From Myxococcus sp. CA023 (GTDB lineage Bacteria; Myxococcota; Myxococcia; Myxococcales; Myxococcaceae): a DNA stretch of 64,000 nt. Made by a program: the position numbers and the translations under genes. Location of the stretch: positions 1-64,000 of the forward strand of contig NZ_JAAEAH010000024.1 of the NCBI RefSeq assembly GCF_010998615.1, written 5' to 3'. Each line of letters starts with the position of its first letter. The stretch's first letter is position 1. The notes beneath the pieces are model-generated. The model searched no databases and had not been told where the DNA came from. It was given only the letters and a program-made list of their open reading frames with translations. Positions 34,422-42,679 of this stretch are shown piece after piece.

Positions 34422-36257
34422 TCACACACGGATGGGGGGTTCGATGAGGACGGGCTCGGTGGCCTTCGGGTCATTCGGGTCGAACGCGGGCGCGTAGGGA
34501 CCGGCGTGGGTCTCCTTCCACTTGCGGGGCACGCGCTCGATGCCCACCGGGAAGACGGTGAGCCGTCCGTCTTCACCGATGCGCATGCGGAGGAAGTTCT
34601 TCCAGTCCGGAAGCGCCAGCGAGATGAAGGCCTCGTTGGAGTGCGCGCCGAAGCGATTCACGCTCAGCCACAGGTACAGGCCCATGACGAAGGGCCCCAC
34701 CAGGAAGCCGCCCAGGAAGGTGAAGCCCGAGGACAGCAGGAACTTGCCCGCCAGGTGCCACCAGCCCGCCTCGCAGTGGATGCCGTCCGCGGCGAGCTCG
34801 GGGCACACGCCCAGGCCGCTCACCGTGAAGTAGGTGGCGCCCCAGGCCACGAAGAAGGCCGCGGCGATGTGTCCAATCCCGTGGAGCGTGCCCGCAAGCG
34901 TGCGCCACTTGCCGAAGGCCGAGTCTGCCAGTCCGATGAGCCCGCCGATGGTGGCCATGCCCAGCACCAGCGTCCACGGCCGGGCCACCATGCTGTTGGC
35001 CACCGCCAGGATGACCTCGGAAAGCTGCGACATCCCGAACGAGCCCACCTCCGCGTAGGCCGCCAGCGCCAGCAGCAGGTACAGCATGCCGGTCATCAAC
35101 CCGAACAGCGGACTGTGGCGGATGAGGAGCAGGTTCTGCCGGGCCAGCTTCCGGGACGTCCGTTCGTCCGGGAAGCTCTTCTGCAAGGTGTAGCCGTCCC
35201 GCAGGACGTGGGCGGAGGGCGCGTGCGTGGGGTGGAGGAACGCGCCGCCACCGCCCGCGGTGATTTTCTGCCGCCCGCCGGCGTCCTCGTGCCGCCGGTA
35301 GTGGTGCAGGTCCCCGGCGAGGAAGACGTTGATGCGCCGGCCGAACACCTTCTCCTGGAGGTACTCCAGGTTGTTCTCCAGGTAGCTGCCCTTGCGCCGC
35401 TCGGTGGCGGCCAGAATCCACGCGGGCTCCGCGTTGCAGAGGATGATGCGGTCGTCGGGGCCCATGTGGCTGGCCACTTCGCGGAAGTACTCCACCTGCG
35501 GCACGTCGATGTCGCTGTTGAGCTGCACGTCCGTGCCGATGAGCCACCAGCGCTGGGGCAGCTTCAGCGCGAAGTAGCTGCGGCTCTGCCGCGTGCGCCG
35601 GCCGGCAATCCACCGGTTCGCGCAGAACAGCCGCAGGAAGGCGCCGAGCCCGTCGTACCAGTCATGGTTGCCCGGAATCACGAACAGGTCCGGGTTGGGC
35701 GCATGCGAGCGCCGCATGGCCGCCTCATAGGGCTGGACGAGCCGCTCGTCGTACACCTCGCGGCTGGCGCCGGGGTACACGCCGTCACCGCCATGGACGA
35801 GCAGCCGTCCTCGCTGTGTGGCGTGGGACTCCGCGTGGGACTGGCCCTGCACGGACAGCGTCAGCTCCGGCAGCGCCAGCAGCCGAGCCACCGCGTAGGT
35901 GGAGTTCCAGCCGTCGCCGGTGTCCGACACGTAGTCCAGCCAGAATCCGCCCTCCGGCATCGGCTCCTGCGAATAGTCGAAGTAGGGCACCTGCGGCCGC
36001 ACCACCGCTTCGATGAGCCGTTGGTCCGCGCGCGCGCCGAAGACTGCAGCCACCAGCGCGTCCAGGCCCGTGCGCAGCAACTGCGCGGGATGAAGCCAGC
36101 GCACCATGTCCGCCCGCTTCCGGGGATGCACCGCCATGCTCTGGTCCGACACCGGCAGGCCCTCGCGCGGGGACAAAGCGTAGGGACGCAGGTCCTCGGC
36201 GGGGAGGTCCTCTCGTGGCGGCTTCAGCGGCTCCAACGGCTCGCGTTCAGCGGCCAT
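34422..36257 (-). CDS. Membrane metallophosphoesterase
   Basis: A 611-residue protein. The start at 36257 is chosen because upstream residues are low complexity. The catalytic calcineurin-type phosphoesterase region shows LVHGGDGVYPGASREVYDE, FVIPGNHDWYDGLGAFLRL (GNHD/E motif) and NVFLAGDLHHYRRHE (GDxHxH). After about residue 385 there are several hydrophobic helices (LFGLMTGMLYLLLALAAY and others), so the C-terminus is membrane-embedded. The substrate may be a lipid or nucleotide, but it cannot be read from sequence. It is oriented head-to-head with the thioesterase gene at 36443. Confidence 0.85.
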   Translation of the reverse strand: MAAEREPLEPLKPPREDLPAEDLRPYALSPREGLPVSDQSMAVHPRKRADMVRWLHPAQLLRTGLDALVAAVFGARADQRLIEAVVRPQVPYFDYSQEPMPEGGFWLDYVSDTGDGWNSTYAVARLLALPELTLSVQGQSHAESHATQRGRLLVHGGDGVYPGASREVYDERLVQPYEAAMRRSHAPNPDLFVIPGNHDWYDGLGAFLRLFCANRWIAGRRTRQSRSYFALKLPQRWWLIGTDVQLNSDIDVPQVEYFREVASHMGPDDRIILCNAEPAWILAATERRKGSYLENNLEYLQEKVFGRRINVFLAGDLHHYRRHEDAGGRQKITAGGGGAFLHPTHAPSAHVLRDGYTLQKSFPDERTSRKLARQNLLLIRHSPLFGLMTGMLYLLLALAAYAEVGSFGMSQLSEVILAVANSMVARPWTLVLGMATIGGLIGLADSAFGKWRTLAGTLHGIGHIAAAFFVAWGATYFTVSGLGVCPELAADGIHCEAGWWHLAGKFLLSSGFTFLGGFLVGPFVMGLYLWLSVNRFGAHSNEAFISLALPDWKNFLRMRIGEDGRLTVFPVGIERVPRKWKETHAGPYAPAFDPNDPKATEPVLIEPPIRV

Positions 36258-36442
36258 GAGCGGGCTGCTCCAGGAAGAGGCCGGAAAGGACGGTGAAGCC
36301 GAGCCCGGGGGCCGCGGGCGAGGACGTGTGGAATCGTGAACGCATGGCTGTCCTGGATTACCACGGCCATGGCCCTCGCCTGGAGGCCAGGCGGGCACGG
36401 TTCAAGGTTCCCTGGGGCCGCCGGGTGGGGCACCCTGGGGAC

Positions 36443-36907
36443 ATGCCGGACTCGCCGCTCAAGGATTTCCCGGTGGTTGTCTCCTTCCCTCTCCACTGGG
36501 GGGAGATGGACGCCTTCGGCCACGCCAACAACACGCGCACGTTCACCTGGTTCGAGACCGCCCGCATCCACTACTTCGCGCGCATCGGCCTGACGGGGCC
36601 GTCCGGCGCAGGGGACGAGCGGACGAACCGCGACGGCGTGGGGCCCATCCTGAAGGCCACCAACGCGGAGTACCTGCGTCCCGTCCTCTTCCCCACGCGC
36701 CTGGTGGCCGGTTGCCGCGCCACCCGCATCGGAACGTCGTCCATCACCCTGGAGCACGCGGTGGCCGGAGAAGACGACGGCGTCCTCTACACCCGGGGTA
36801 GCTGTGTCATCGTCACCCTGCGCTACGCCACCCACGAGAAGGTCCCCGTGCCAGCGGAGCTCCGCGCGGCGATTGAGGCGCTCGAGGGGCGCTCCTTCAG
36901 CTCGTGA
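36443..36907 (+). CDS. 4HBT-type acyl-CoA thioesterase
   Basis: A 154-residue hot-dog-fold protein of the 4HBT/YbgC type. The motif HWGEMDAFGHANNTRTFTWF contains the catalytic Asp region and is followed by the long hot-dog helix. YLRPVLFPTRLVAG and the closing strands complete the fold. It should hydrolyse acyl-CoA or similar thioesters in the cytosol; chain length is unknown. Its stop overlaps the GTG of the methyltransferase gene (GTGA), suggesting a two-gene operon. Confidence 0.85.
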   Translation: MPDSPLKDFPVVVSFPLHWGEMDAFGHANNTRTFTWFETARIHYFARIGLTGPSGAGDERTNRDGVGPILKATNAEYLRPVLFPTRLVAGCRATRIGTSSITLEHAVAGEDDGVLYTRGSCVIVTLRYATHEKVPVPAELRAAIEALEGRSFSS

Positions 36908-37710
36908 GTGAACGGCGGTTTTCGAACGGCGCGCCGTCCATGAGCGACCTGGCGCTGGGGTTCTACGAGGGCATGGCCGAGGAGTACCACCTGCTCTTCG
37001 CCAACTGGCCGCAGGTGGTGGAGCGGCAGGGCGCCATGCTGGACGCGCTGCTGCGCCGCTGCGAGGCGCCGCCGCCCCGGCGTGTGCTGGACTGCGCGTG
37101 TGGCATCGGCACCCAGGCGCTGGGACTGGCGGGCCGTGGCTACACCGTCCACGCCACCGATTTGAGCCCGGCCGCCGTGGCACGTGCCGAGCGCGAGGCT
37201 CGCGCGATGAACGTGCACCTCACCACGGGCGTGGCGGACATGCGCACGCTGGACGCGCAGGTGGAGGGCACCTTCCCGGTGGTGCTGGCGCTGGACAACG
37301 CGGTGACGCACCTGCTGACGGACGAGGACCTGGACGCGGCGGCGCGCGCCATGGCGTCGAAGCTGGCTCCCGGTGGGCTGGCGGTGTTGAGCGTGCGCGA
37401 CGCCGACGCGCTGGTGCAGAGCCAGCCCCGCTTCACCTCGGAGCGGCTACTGGAGGCGCCCGAGGGCCGCCGCATCCTCTTTCAAATCTGGGACTGGGCC
37501 GCGGACGGACGGACGTACACGGTGCACCAGTTCATCCTCCGCCCCGAAGGCAAAGGCTGGCAGGCCACCGAGCACACCGGCGTGTACCGCGCGCTTCAGC
37601 GCGTGGACCTGGAGCGGGCGCTCACACGTGCGGGGCTGATGGATACGCGCTGGCACACGCCGGAGGAGACGGGCTTCCATCAGCCCATCCTCACGGCGCG
37701 GCGGGCCTGA
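36904..37710 (+). CDS. Class I SAM-dependent methyltransferase (glycine N-methyltransferase-like)
   Basis: A 268-residue protein read from the GTG at 36904, overlapping the thioesterase stop; an ATG at 36940 is an equally possible start. The fold shows motif I RVLDCACGIGTQALGLA, post-I VHATDLSPAAVARAE, and VVLALDNAVTHLLTD. The N-terminal YEGMAEEYHLLF resembles glycine/sarcosine-methyltransferase-like proteins. The real acceptor is unknown. Confidence 0.82.
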   Translation: MSERRFSNGAPSMSDLALGFYEGMAEEYHLLFANWPQVVERQGAMLDALLRRCEAPPPRRVLDCACGIGTQALGLAGRGYTVHATDLSPAAVARAEREARAMNVHLTTGVADMRTLDAQVEGTFPVVLALDNAVTHLLTDEDLDAAARAMASKLAPGGLAVLSVRDADALVQSQPRFTSERLLEAPEGRRILFQIWDWAADGRTYTVHQFILRPEGKGWQATEHTGVYRALQRVDLERALTRAGLMDTRWHTPEETGFHQPILTARRA

Positions 37711-37731
37711 GTTCCGCGGGAAGGCGGGCCG

Positions 37732-38334
37732 CTACTCGATGCGGCACGCCTCGCTGAAGTCCAGGCGCGGGTTGCGCGGGAAGAGCTTCTCCGCGTCACC
37801 GTAGCCGAGGTTGATGAGGAAGTTGGACTTCCACTTCCCCTCCGGGAAGAACGCCGCGTCCACCTTCGCGTTGTCGAAGCCCGCCATGGGGCCGCAGTCC
37901 AGGCCCAGCGCCCGCGCGGCGAGGATGAAGTAGCCGCCCTGCAGCGAGCTGTTCATGTAGGCCGTCTTCTCGCGGGCCTCTGCGGGAATGGCGAGGAAGC
38001 CCGTCTTCATGTCGCGTGCGGGGAAGAGCTGGGGCATCTTCTCGTAGAACTCGGTGTCGTACGCGATGATGGCCGTCACCGGCGCGTTCATCGTCTTGTC
38101 CACGTTGCCCGGGGACAGGGTGGGCTTGAGCCGCTCCTTCGCCTCGCGGCTCTTCACGAAGAGGATGCGCACCGGCTGCGAGTTGGCCGCCGTGGGCGCC
38201 ATCCGAGTGAGCGCGTAGAGCTGCTGGAGGACGTCGTCCGCCACCGGCTTGTCGAGCCACGCGTTGTGGGTGCGGGCGTCGAGAAAGAGCTGGTTGAGGG
38301 CGTTGGCGTCGAGGCCGGCCTGCTGCGTTGCCAT
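37732..38334 (-). CDS. RutE-type nitroreductase family oxidoreductase
   Basis: A 200-residue FMN-dependent nitroreductase-fold protein, close in length to RutE (malonic semialdehyde reductase). Motifs: [19 protein letters not shown] near the N-terminus, [20 protein letters not shown] (FMN-binding), and [21 protein letters not shown]. It is divergent from the HxlR regulator with a palindromic operator between them. HxlR proteins of the YodB/HypR type often control such flavoenzymes in response to quinones or aldehydes, so the physiological substrate may be an electrophile rather than malonic semialdehyde. Confidence 0.88.
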   Translation of the reverse strand: MATQQAGLDANALNQLFLDARTHNAWLDKPVADDVLQQLYALTRMAPTAANSQPVRILFVKSREAKERLKPTLSPGNVDKTMNAPVTAIIAYDTEFYEKMPQLFPARDMKTGFLAIPAEAREKTAYMNSSLQGGYFILAARALGLDCGPMAGFDNAKVDAAFFPEGKWKSNFLINLGYGDAEKLFPRNPRLDFSEACRIE

Positions 38335-38410
38335 GGGTGCGTCCCTTCCTGGAGTGATCCGGCGCGTGACCTTCATGGGCCACCGCCACGGTTCTTCAGG
38401 TAATGGGCTA

Positions 38411-38451
38411 ACTTCCAATGTGCAAGTTGCTTCCAAAAAGTAAGTAACTTG
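38411..38451. promoter_or_regulatory. HxlR-type operator region between nitroreductase and hxlR
   Basis: CAAGTTGCTT (38423-38432) and AAGTAACTTG (38442-38451) form a 10 bp inverted repeat with one mismatch and a 9-nt spacer. A second pair, AACTT ... AAGTT (38411-38428), overlaps it. The AT-rich TACTT-type half-sites are like those of known HxlR regulators. Confidence 0.7.
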
Positions 38452-38505
38452 GGGTTTCCGTGCCGGTGGCAGGGCGGCTCGCTATATTCAGGGGAGGAGG
38501 CGCCA

Positions 38506-38859
38506 ATGGAGCATCCGCTGACACGGTGTGCGCGATTCGAGAAGGCCAGCGAGCTGATGGGGAAGCGCTGGACGGGCCTCATCCTGCGCATCCTTCTCGC
38601 GGGGCCCCGGCGCTTCGGCGAGCTGACGGACGAGATTGGCAGCATCAGCGAGCGCGTCCTGTCGGAGCGGCTCAAGGAACTGGAGGCGGAGGGTGTGGTG
38701 TCGCGTCACGTGGACGCGGGGCCTCCCATCCGCGTGGCGTACCAGCTCACGGAGAAGGGACAGGCGCTGTGGAAGGTCGTGGATGAGCTGGGGCGGTGGG
38801 CGGAGCGCTGGGTGGACGTGAAGCCCGCCTCCGCCGCTCGCAAGCGCAAGTCCGCGTGA
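38506..38859 (+). CDS. HxlR family transcriptional regulator
   Basis: A 117-residue winged-helix regulator. The start at 38506 follows GGGGAGGAGG. The HxlR pattern is clear: a single Cys near the N-terminus (LTRCARFEKASELMGKRWTG), LILRILLAGPRRFGELTDEI, SERVLSERLKELEAEGVVSR, then YQLTEKGQALWKVVDELGRW. The N-terminal Cys8 is the position used for thiol-based sensing in YodB/HypR. It probably controls the divergent nitroreductase gene through the operator at 38411-38451. Confidence 0.92.
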   Translation: MEHPLTRCARFEKASELMGKRWTGLILRILLAGPRRFGELTDEIGSISERVLSERLKELEAEGVVSRHVDAGPPIRVAYQLTEKGQALWKVVDELGRWAERWVDVKPASAARKRKSA

Positions 38860-38862
38860 GGT

Positions 38863-39990
38863 TCAGGCGCCGCCGCGCTTCGCGTCCGCTGGGGCGTTGG
38901 GGTGGCGGGCCAGCAGCATGCGCAATTGAGGCTGACGCCGCACCGCTTCCTGCTTCAGCAAGTGCGCGATGAGGGCCGGCGGGGCCGCGCTCCAGCGGGC
39001 GATGTTCTGGATGAGCATGGGCGAGCGGTAGGTGCGTCCGCACAGCAGCGACGCCGTCTTGCCATCCACCGGCAGGCCGATGAGCGCCGCCAGGGCGCGG
39101 CCTTCCGTGTTGAGGATGAGCTCCACCTTCTCCTCCGCGGGACCGCTGGCGAAGCGCTGACGGAGCACCTCGCGCGCCGCGCGCCGTGTGGACTCCGGCA
39201 CGTCGCGGTCATTGCCCACCTTGTGCAGCTCCATGAGCCGGCGTGCGCTCCACAGCCGCCGGAAGAGGCTGGCGGGGAGCTGCGGGTTGCGCACGAGCCA
39301 GCGGCGCACCCCTGTGTCCGCCGCGAAGGCCGCCCGGGCGCACAGTGCCTCCAGGCCGACGGGGTTGCGGTGGTAGCGCGCTACGAGCCGCGCATGGGGC
39401 AGACCCGTGCGCGCGTTTTCGAACACGGCCTTGATGACGGCGGGAATCGGGTCGAAGCACAGCGCGGAGAGGATGGGGTCCTCCGCCGCGTGGGCATGGG
39501 CGATGCGCTGGTCCTCGGGGAGCGGGTGCAGCCGCAGTTCGAAGAGCTGGCGGTAGTTGCCCAGGGCGGCTTCGGGCTCGTCCTCGGCGTCCGGAGCGGT
39601 GTCGGGGGTGGGCTCGGCGTCCAACGGCGTCAGGTCGAGCACGGGGAGGTCTGCTTCGGGCGCGGCGTCCAGCGGCGTCAGGTCGAGCACGGGGAGGTCT
39701 GCTTCGGGCTCGGGGGGCGCGGGGGACGTCTGTCGCTGGGGCTCGAAGGCCACTGGCGGAGCGGCGACAGGTGCCGCCGGGCTCGCGGTGGGCGTGGGCA
39801 GCAGCGCGCCTTGGGTGACGAGCCGGGAGAGGATGGTCCGCAGCCGCTCGGGGGGCAGGCCCGTCAGTGCGGGCAGGTTCCGGGCCGGGGTGGCGCCGTC
39901 CAGGCGGGAGAGCACGAAGCCCTCCTCTGGGCTGAGGGCCAGCGTCCGCAGGTCGACCGAGGGGTTCGGCTTGGGCATCCACTCCGTCAT
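38863..39990 (-). CDS. Myxobacterial helical-repeat protein with tandem linker repeat
   Basis: A 375-residue protein. The start at 39990 follows GGAG; a start six codons upstream is possible. An N-terminal winged-helix-like domain (DLRTLALSPEEGFVLSRLDG ... LSRLVTQGALL) is followed by a proline/acidic linker with two near-identical 16-residue repeats (EADLPVLDLTPLDA). A helical C-terminus of about 225 residues has HEAT-like repeats (ALCFDPIPAVIKAVFENAR, RWLVRNPQLPASLFRRLW). No enzyme motif. It may be a scaffold or regulator; the family is common in myxobacteria but unnamed here. Confidence 0.65.
   Translation of the reverse strand: MTEWMPKPNPSVDLRTLALSPEEGFVLSRLDGATPARNLPALTGLPPERLRTILSRLVTQGALLPTPTASPAAPVAAPPVAFEPQRQTSPAPPEPEADLPVLDLTPLDAAPEADLPVLDLTPLDAEPTPDTAPDAEDEPEAALGNYRQLFELRLHPLPEDQRIAHAHAAEDPILSALCFDPIPAVIKAVFENARTGLPHARLVARYHRNPVGLEALCARAAFAADTGVRRWLVRNPQLPASLFRRLWSARRLMELHKVGNDRDVPESTRRAAREVLRQRFASGPAEEKVELILNTEGRALAALIGLPVDGKTASLLCGRTYRSPMLIQNIARWSAAPPALIAHLLKQEAVRRQPQLRMLLARHPNAPADAKRGGA
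39616..39711 (-). repeat. 48-bp tandem duplication in the helical-repeat protein gene
   Basis: Two adjacent 48 bp copies (39616-39663 and 39664-39711) encode the 16-residue linker units EADLPVLDLTPLDAAP and EADLPVLDLTPLDAEP. The copies are nearly identical in DNA, consistent with a recent duplication. Confidence 0.8.
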
Positions 39991-40190
39991 GGCTCCAGAG
40001 TCTTTCATGACCTGGAGGACTCCGGCAGGCCCGGGCCCAGGAGGGCGGCACCGGACTGGAAAACATGACGGATGCTGGACGGCCTGCCCGGCTGGTGGGT
40101 GTGCGGGGAGTACCCTTGCCTGTCCATGCCTACACGCTCTGCGTCGAGCCGGGTTGACGGGAGGGCGCCCTGGGGCCCTAACTTCCCACC

Positions 40191-40574
40191 ATGTCCGACC
40201 GCATCGAGACCTATGCCGAGTTCTGGCCGTTCTACCTGCGGGAGCACGCGCTGCCGTCCACGCGCTGGCTTCACTTCACGGGCACCTCCCTGGGACTGGG
40301 ACTGGGCGTGACGGCCGTCGCCACGGGCCGCGGCGCGCTGGTTCCGGCCGCGCTCGTCGCCGCCTACGGCTTCGCGTGGTTCAGCCACTTCGTCATCGAG
40401 CGGAACAAGCCGGCGTCGTTCAAGTACCCGCTCTGGTCGTTCATCTCCGACTTCCGCATGGCGGGGCTGATGGCCATTGGACGGCTGGCCCCCCACCTGG
40501 AGCGTGCCCGGGAGGGCGGCGTGGGCTCGGGTGAAGTGGCCCGCGCGGTGCCCGCGACGCAGCAGGCCCGCTAG
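40191..40574 (+). CDS. DUF962 / Mpo1-like membrane protein
   Basis: A 127-residue protein of the DUF962 family. It has the N-terminal YLREHALPSTRWLHFTGTSL with two His residues, a hydrophobic pair of helices, and WFSHFVIERNKPASFKYPLW with a third His. In yeast, Mpo1 is an Fe(II)-dependent dioxygenase of 2-hydroxy fatty acids that uses such histidines. A role in fatty-acid alpha-oxidation is therefore possible but not shown for bacterial members. Its stop overlaps the convergent DUF4265 gene by four bases. Confidence 0.82.
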   Translation: MSDRIETYAEFWPFYLREHALPSTRWLHFTGTSLGLGLGVTAVATGRGALVPAALVAAYGFAWFSHFVIERNKPASFKYPLWSFISDFRMAGLMAIGRLAPHLERAREGGVGSGEVARAVPATQQAR

Positions 40575-41020
40575 GGCAGACACGCCTCCTCGTAGCCCCA
40601 ACGCTCTTCGTCTTCACCTTCGTCGAGGAGCGGCTTCAAGGAGTCGAGAGGGACCGTGGGCGGAACGTCCACGGAGATGAGCCCGGGGACATGGCTCCGC
40701 TCGACAGCGCAGCCGTGCTTCTCCAGGAGCGCCTTGACGGAGGGCACCTCGTCCTCGTCGTAGACGATGAGGCGCAGGGTGGCATGGCCCGAAGGACGGA
40801 CGACCTTCTGGAACCGAAGCTCTCCATCCACGTCCTTGGCCGAGACGACGTCTTCGCAGGCAACGCCCTTCGCGAAGAAGGGGACGTTGTCGAGCTGGAA
40901 CAACCCCTTCCCCAGGGGACGCGCCCAGAGTCCCTCGGAGTCCGCGGGGGGGTAGTCGTCCTCGTCCTTCTCCAGCTCGAAGATGACCTTGACCCGGTCA
41001 TCACGCTTCGCGGTGCTCAT
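40571..41020 (-). CDS. DUF4265 protein, probable immunity partner
   Basis: A 149-residue acidic cytoplasmic protein of the DUF4265 type (VKVIFELEKDEDDYPPADSE, LWARPLGKGLFQLDNVPFFA). It lies immediately downstream of an exported-looking HNH nuclease gene, overlapping it by ATGA. Short acidic proteins encoded directly after nuclease toxins are commonly immunity proteins, so this is inferred to neutralise the HNH protein. No enzyme motif is seen. Confidence 0.65.
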   Translation of the reverse strand: MSTAKRDDRVKVIFELEKDEDDYPPADSEGLWARPLGKGLFQLDNVPFFAKGVACEDVVSAKDVDGELRFQKVVRPSGHATLRLIVYDEDEVPSVKALLEKHGCAVERSHVPGLISVDVPPTVPLDSLKPLLDEGEDEERWGYEEACLP

Positions 41021-41472
41021 TTCGACTTCCCGTCGCAAGAGTGCTTGTTGCCCTTCTTGAGGTTGCACTTCCGGCAGAGAACCTGTCCATTGTCCACATC
41101 GCCTGCGCCGCCCTTCGACTTGGCGCGCTTGTGGTCGACATGGGCCTCGTTCGACGGAGGCGTCACGCCCTTCTGGTGCCGCTTGCCAGGGACCGTCTCG
41201 ACGTCGCAATTCACACAGCGGATCTTGCCGTCATTCTCCTTGGCGTTCCGTTCCTTCACGACTTCTTTCTGCCGCTTCGTGAAGGCCTTTCCGGACCGGT
41301 CCTTCTTGTCCTTGTCTTTGTCTTTCTCCTTGCCCGCGAGCCCCGTCTGCCCGTCAGGAATGACGGACTCGAGGAGGGGAGCGGATTGAAAGGGCGACGG
41401 GGCCGTGGGGACATCCATCGTGGATGGAGTGGCGACGGCGATCGCGAGAAGGAGTAGATAGAGATTGTGCAT
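41017..41472 (-). CDS. HNH nuclease with N-terminal export-like segment (toxin candidate)
   Basis: A 151-residue protein. The first 20 residues are hydrophobic (LYLLLLAIAVA), consistent with a signal, followed by a Lys/Asp-rich linker. The HNH domain is clear: CVNCDVET, then HVDHKRAKSKGGAGDVDNG and QVLCRKCNLKKGNK, with Cys pairs for zinc and His residues for catalysis. It is coupled by ATGA overlap to DUF4265. An exported HNH enzyme next to a small acidic protein fits an antibacterial toxin/immunity pair. A restriction or repair role is less likely given the export-like N-terminus. Confidence 0.7.
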   Translation of the reverse strand: MHNLYLLLLAIAVATPSTMDVPTAPSPFQSAPLLESVIPDGQTGLAGKEKDKDKDKKDRSGKAFTKRQKEVVKERNAKENDGKIRCVNCDVETVPGKRHQKGVTPPSNEAHVDHKRAKSKGGAGDVDNGQVLCRKCNLKKGNKHSCDGKSK

Positions 41473-41896
41473 TGAAAGACAATCCCATGTGCAAGGCTTT
41501 GGTTTCAATGCATGGGCCCAAGGCAGTTGCGCGCACCGCCTCTGTCTCTCGCGGCCACTCGCGCGAGTGGGTGGTGATGACCCCGGAGTGCCCCGCCCCG
41601 GGGAGCGCGGAACGGCCGCTTCTACGACGCCGTCACCCTGAAGGAGCGCGTCCTGGCGCCCGCGCATGCGGCGGGACTTCAGTCTCGCGTCTTCCACTTC
41701 GAGAACATCATGGACCTGCACCCGACCTGTTACACGCACTTCGGGCTCGTCCTGGAGAAGCCCGCGAAGGTGTGACGCGCGGGGCGCTGGGGGGGGGCAG
41801 GCCGGCGCCCGGGCGGCTTGTCCTGGTCAACATCCGCGCCCCGGGGGGCTACAGGGAGTAGCCACGCGGAACGTGGCCGACCTATACATCCCTGCC
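41473..41896. other. Gap with pseudogene fragment
   Basis: A 424 bp stretch between the HNH gene and the YebC paralogue. It contains the C-terminal fragment of a lost gene at 41581-41775 on the plus strand and no other recognisable feature. Confidence 0.6.
41581..41775 (+). pseudogene. C-terminal fragment of an unknown gene
   Basis: One plus-strand frame reads [20 protein letters not shown], then [20 protein letters not shown] and LEKPAKV before a TGA. This is clearly protein-like but has no start codon upstream; an in-frame TGA precedes 41581. It looks like the surviving 3' end of a deleted gene. The parent family was not identified. Confidence 0.45.
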
Positions 41897-42619
41897 ATGG
41901 GACGCATTTTCGAGACACGCAAGGCCACGATGATGGCCCGCTGGAACAAGATGGCGAAGGTGTTCACGCGGATCAGCAAGGACATCGCCATCGCGGTGAA
42001 GGCGGGTGGGCCCAATCCCGATTCGAACTCCACGCTGCGCCGGGTGCTCCAGAACGCCCGCGCCGCGAACATGCCGAAGGACAAGGTCGACGCGGCCATC
42101 AAACGCGCGAGCGGCCAGTCGGCGACCGACTACGAAATCGTGCTCTACGAAGGCTACGCGCCTCATGGCATCGCGCTGCTGGTGGAGACGGCGACGGACA
42201 ACGTCGTGCGCACCGTGGCCAACGTGCGCATGCACTTCAACAAGCACAGCGGGAACCTGGGCACCACGGGCAGCGTGGCCTTCATGTTCCAGCGCATGGG
42301 CGTGTTCCGATTGAACCCGGAGGGGTTGGACCAGGACTCGCTGGAGCTGGAGCTCATCGACCACGGCCTCCAGGAGATGGGCGAGGGCGTGGGGGAGAAG
42401 GGCGAGAAGCAGATCATCATCCGTTCCGCCTTCGCCGATTTCGGCCAGCTCCAGGCCGCCATCGAGGCCAAGGGCCTGGTGCCCGTCTCGGCTGACTCCG
42501 AGTACGTGGCGCTGAACCCCATCGAGCTGCCCGAGGACAAGGCCACCGAGGTGCTGGAGCTCGTGGACGCGCTGGAGCAGGACGACGACGTCCAGCGCGT
42601 GTTCCACAACCTGGCGTGA
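41897..42619 (+). CDS. YebC/PmpR-family protein (YeeN-like)
   Basis: A 240-residue protein of the TACO1/YebC family: [60 protein letters not shown], then [19 protein letters not shown]. The N-terminus ([13 protein letters not shown] rather than MAGHSKWAN) is that of the YeeN-type paralogue. Family members help ribosomes through proline-rich stretches or act as DNA-binding regulators. It is a single gene ending in a hairpin terminator. Confidence 0.93.
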   Translation: MGRIFETRKATMMARWNKMAKVFTRISKDIAIAVKAGGPNPDSNSTLRRVLQNARAANMPKDKVDAAIKRASGQSATDYEIVLYEGYAPHGIALLVETATDNVVRTVANVRMHFNKHSGNLGTTGSVAFMFQRMGVFRLNPEGLDQDSLELELIDHGLQEMGEGVGEKGEKQIIIRSAFADFGQLQAAIEAKGLVPVSADSEYVALNPIELPEDKATEVLELVDALEQDDDVQRVFHNLA

Positions 42620-42630
42620 GGCAGGAGGCC

Positions 42631-42658
42631 GGGCCGGCCCTCGAATCAGGGCCGGTCC
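42631..42658. terminator. Hairpin terminator between the YebC paralogue and mbhA
   Basis: CCGGCCCT and AGGGCCGG form a perfect 8 bp stem across a 6-nt loop, extended outward by three pairs including one G-T. It separates convergent genes and may work on both strands. Confidence 0.72.
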
Positions 42659-42679
42659 AGCCGTGGTCTCAGGCGGGCG

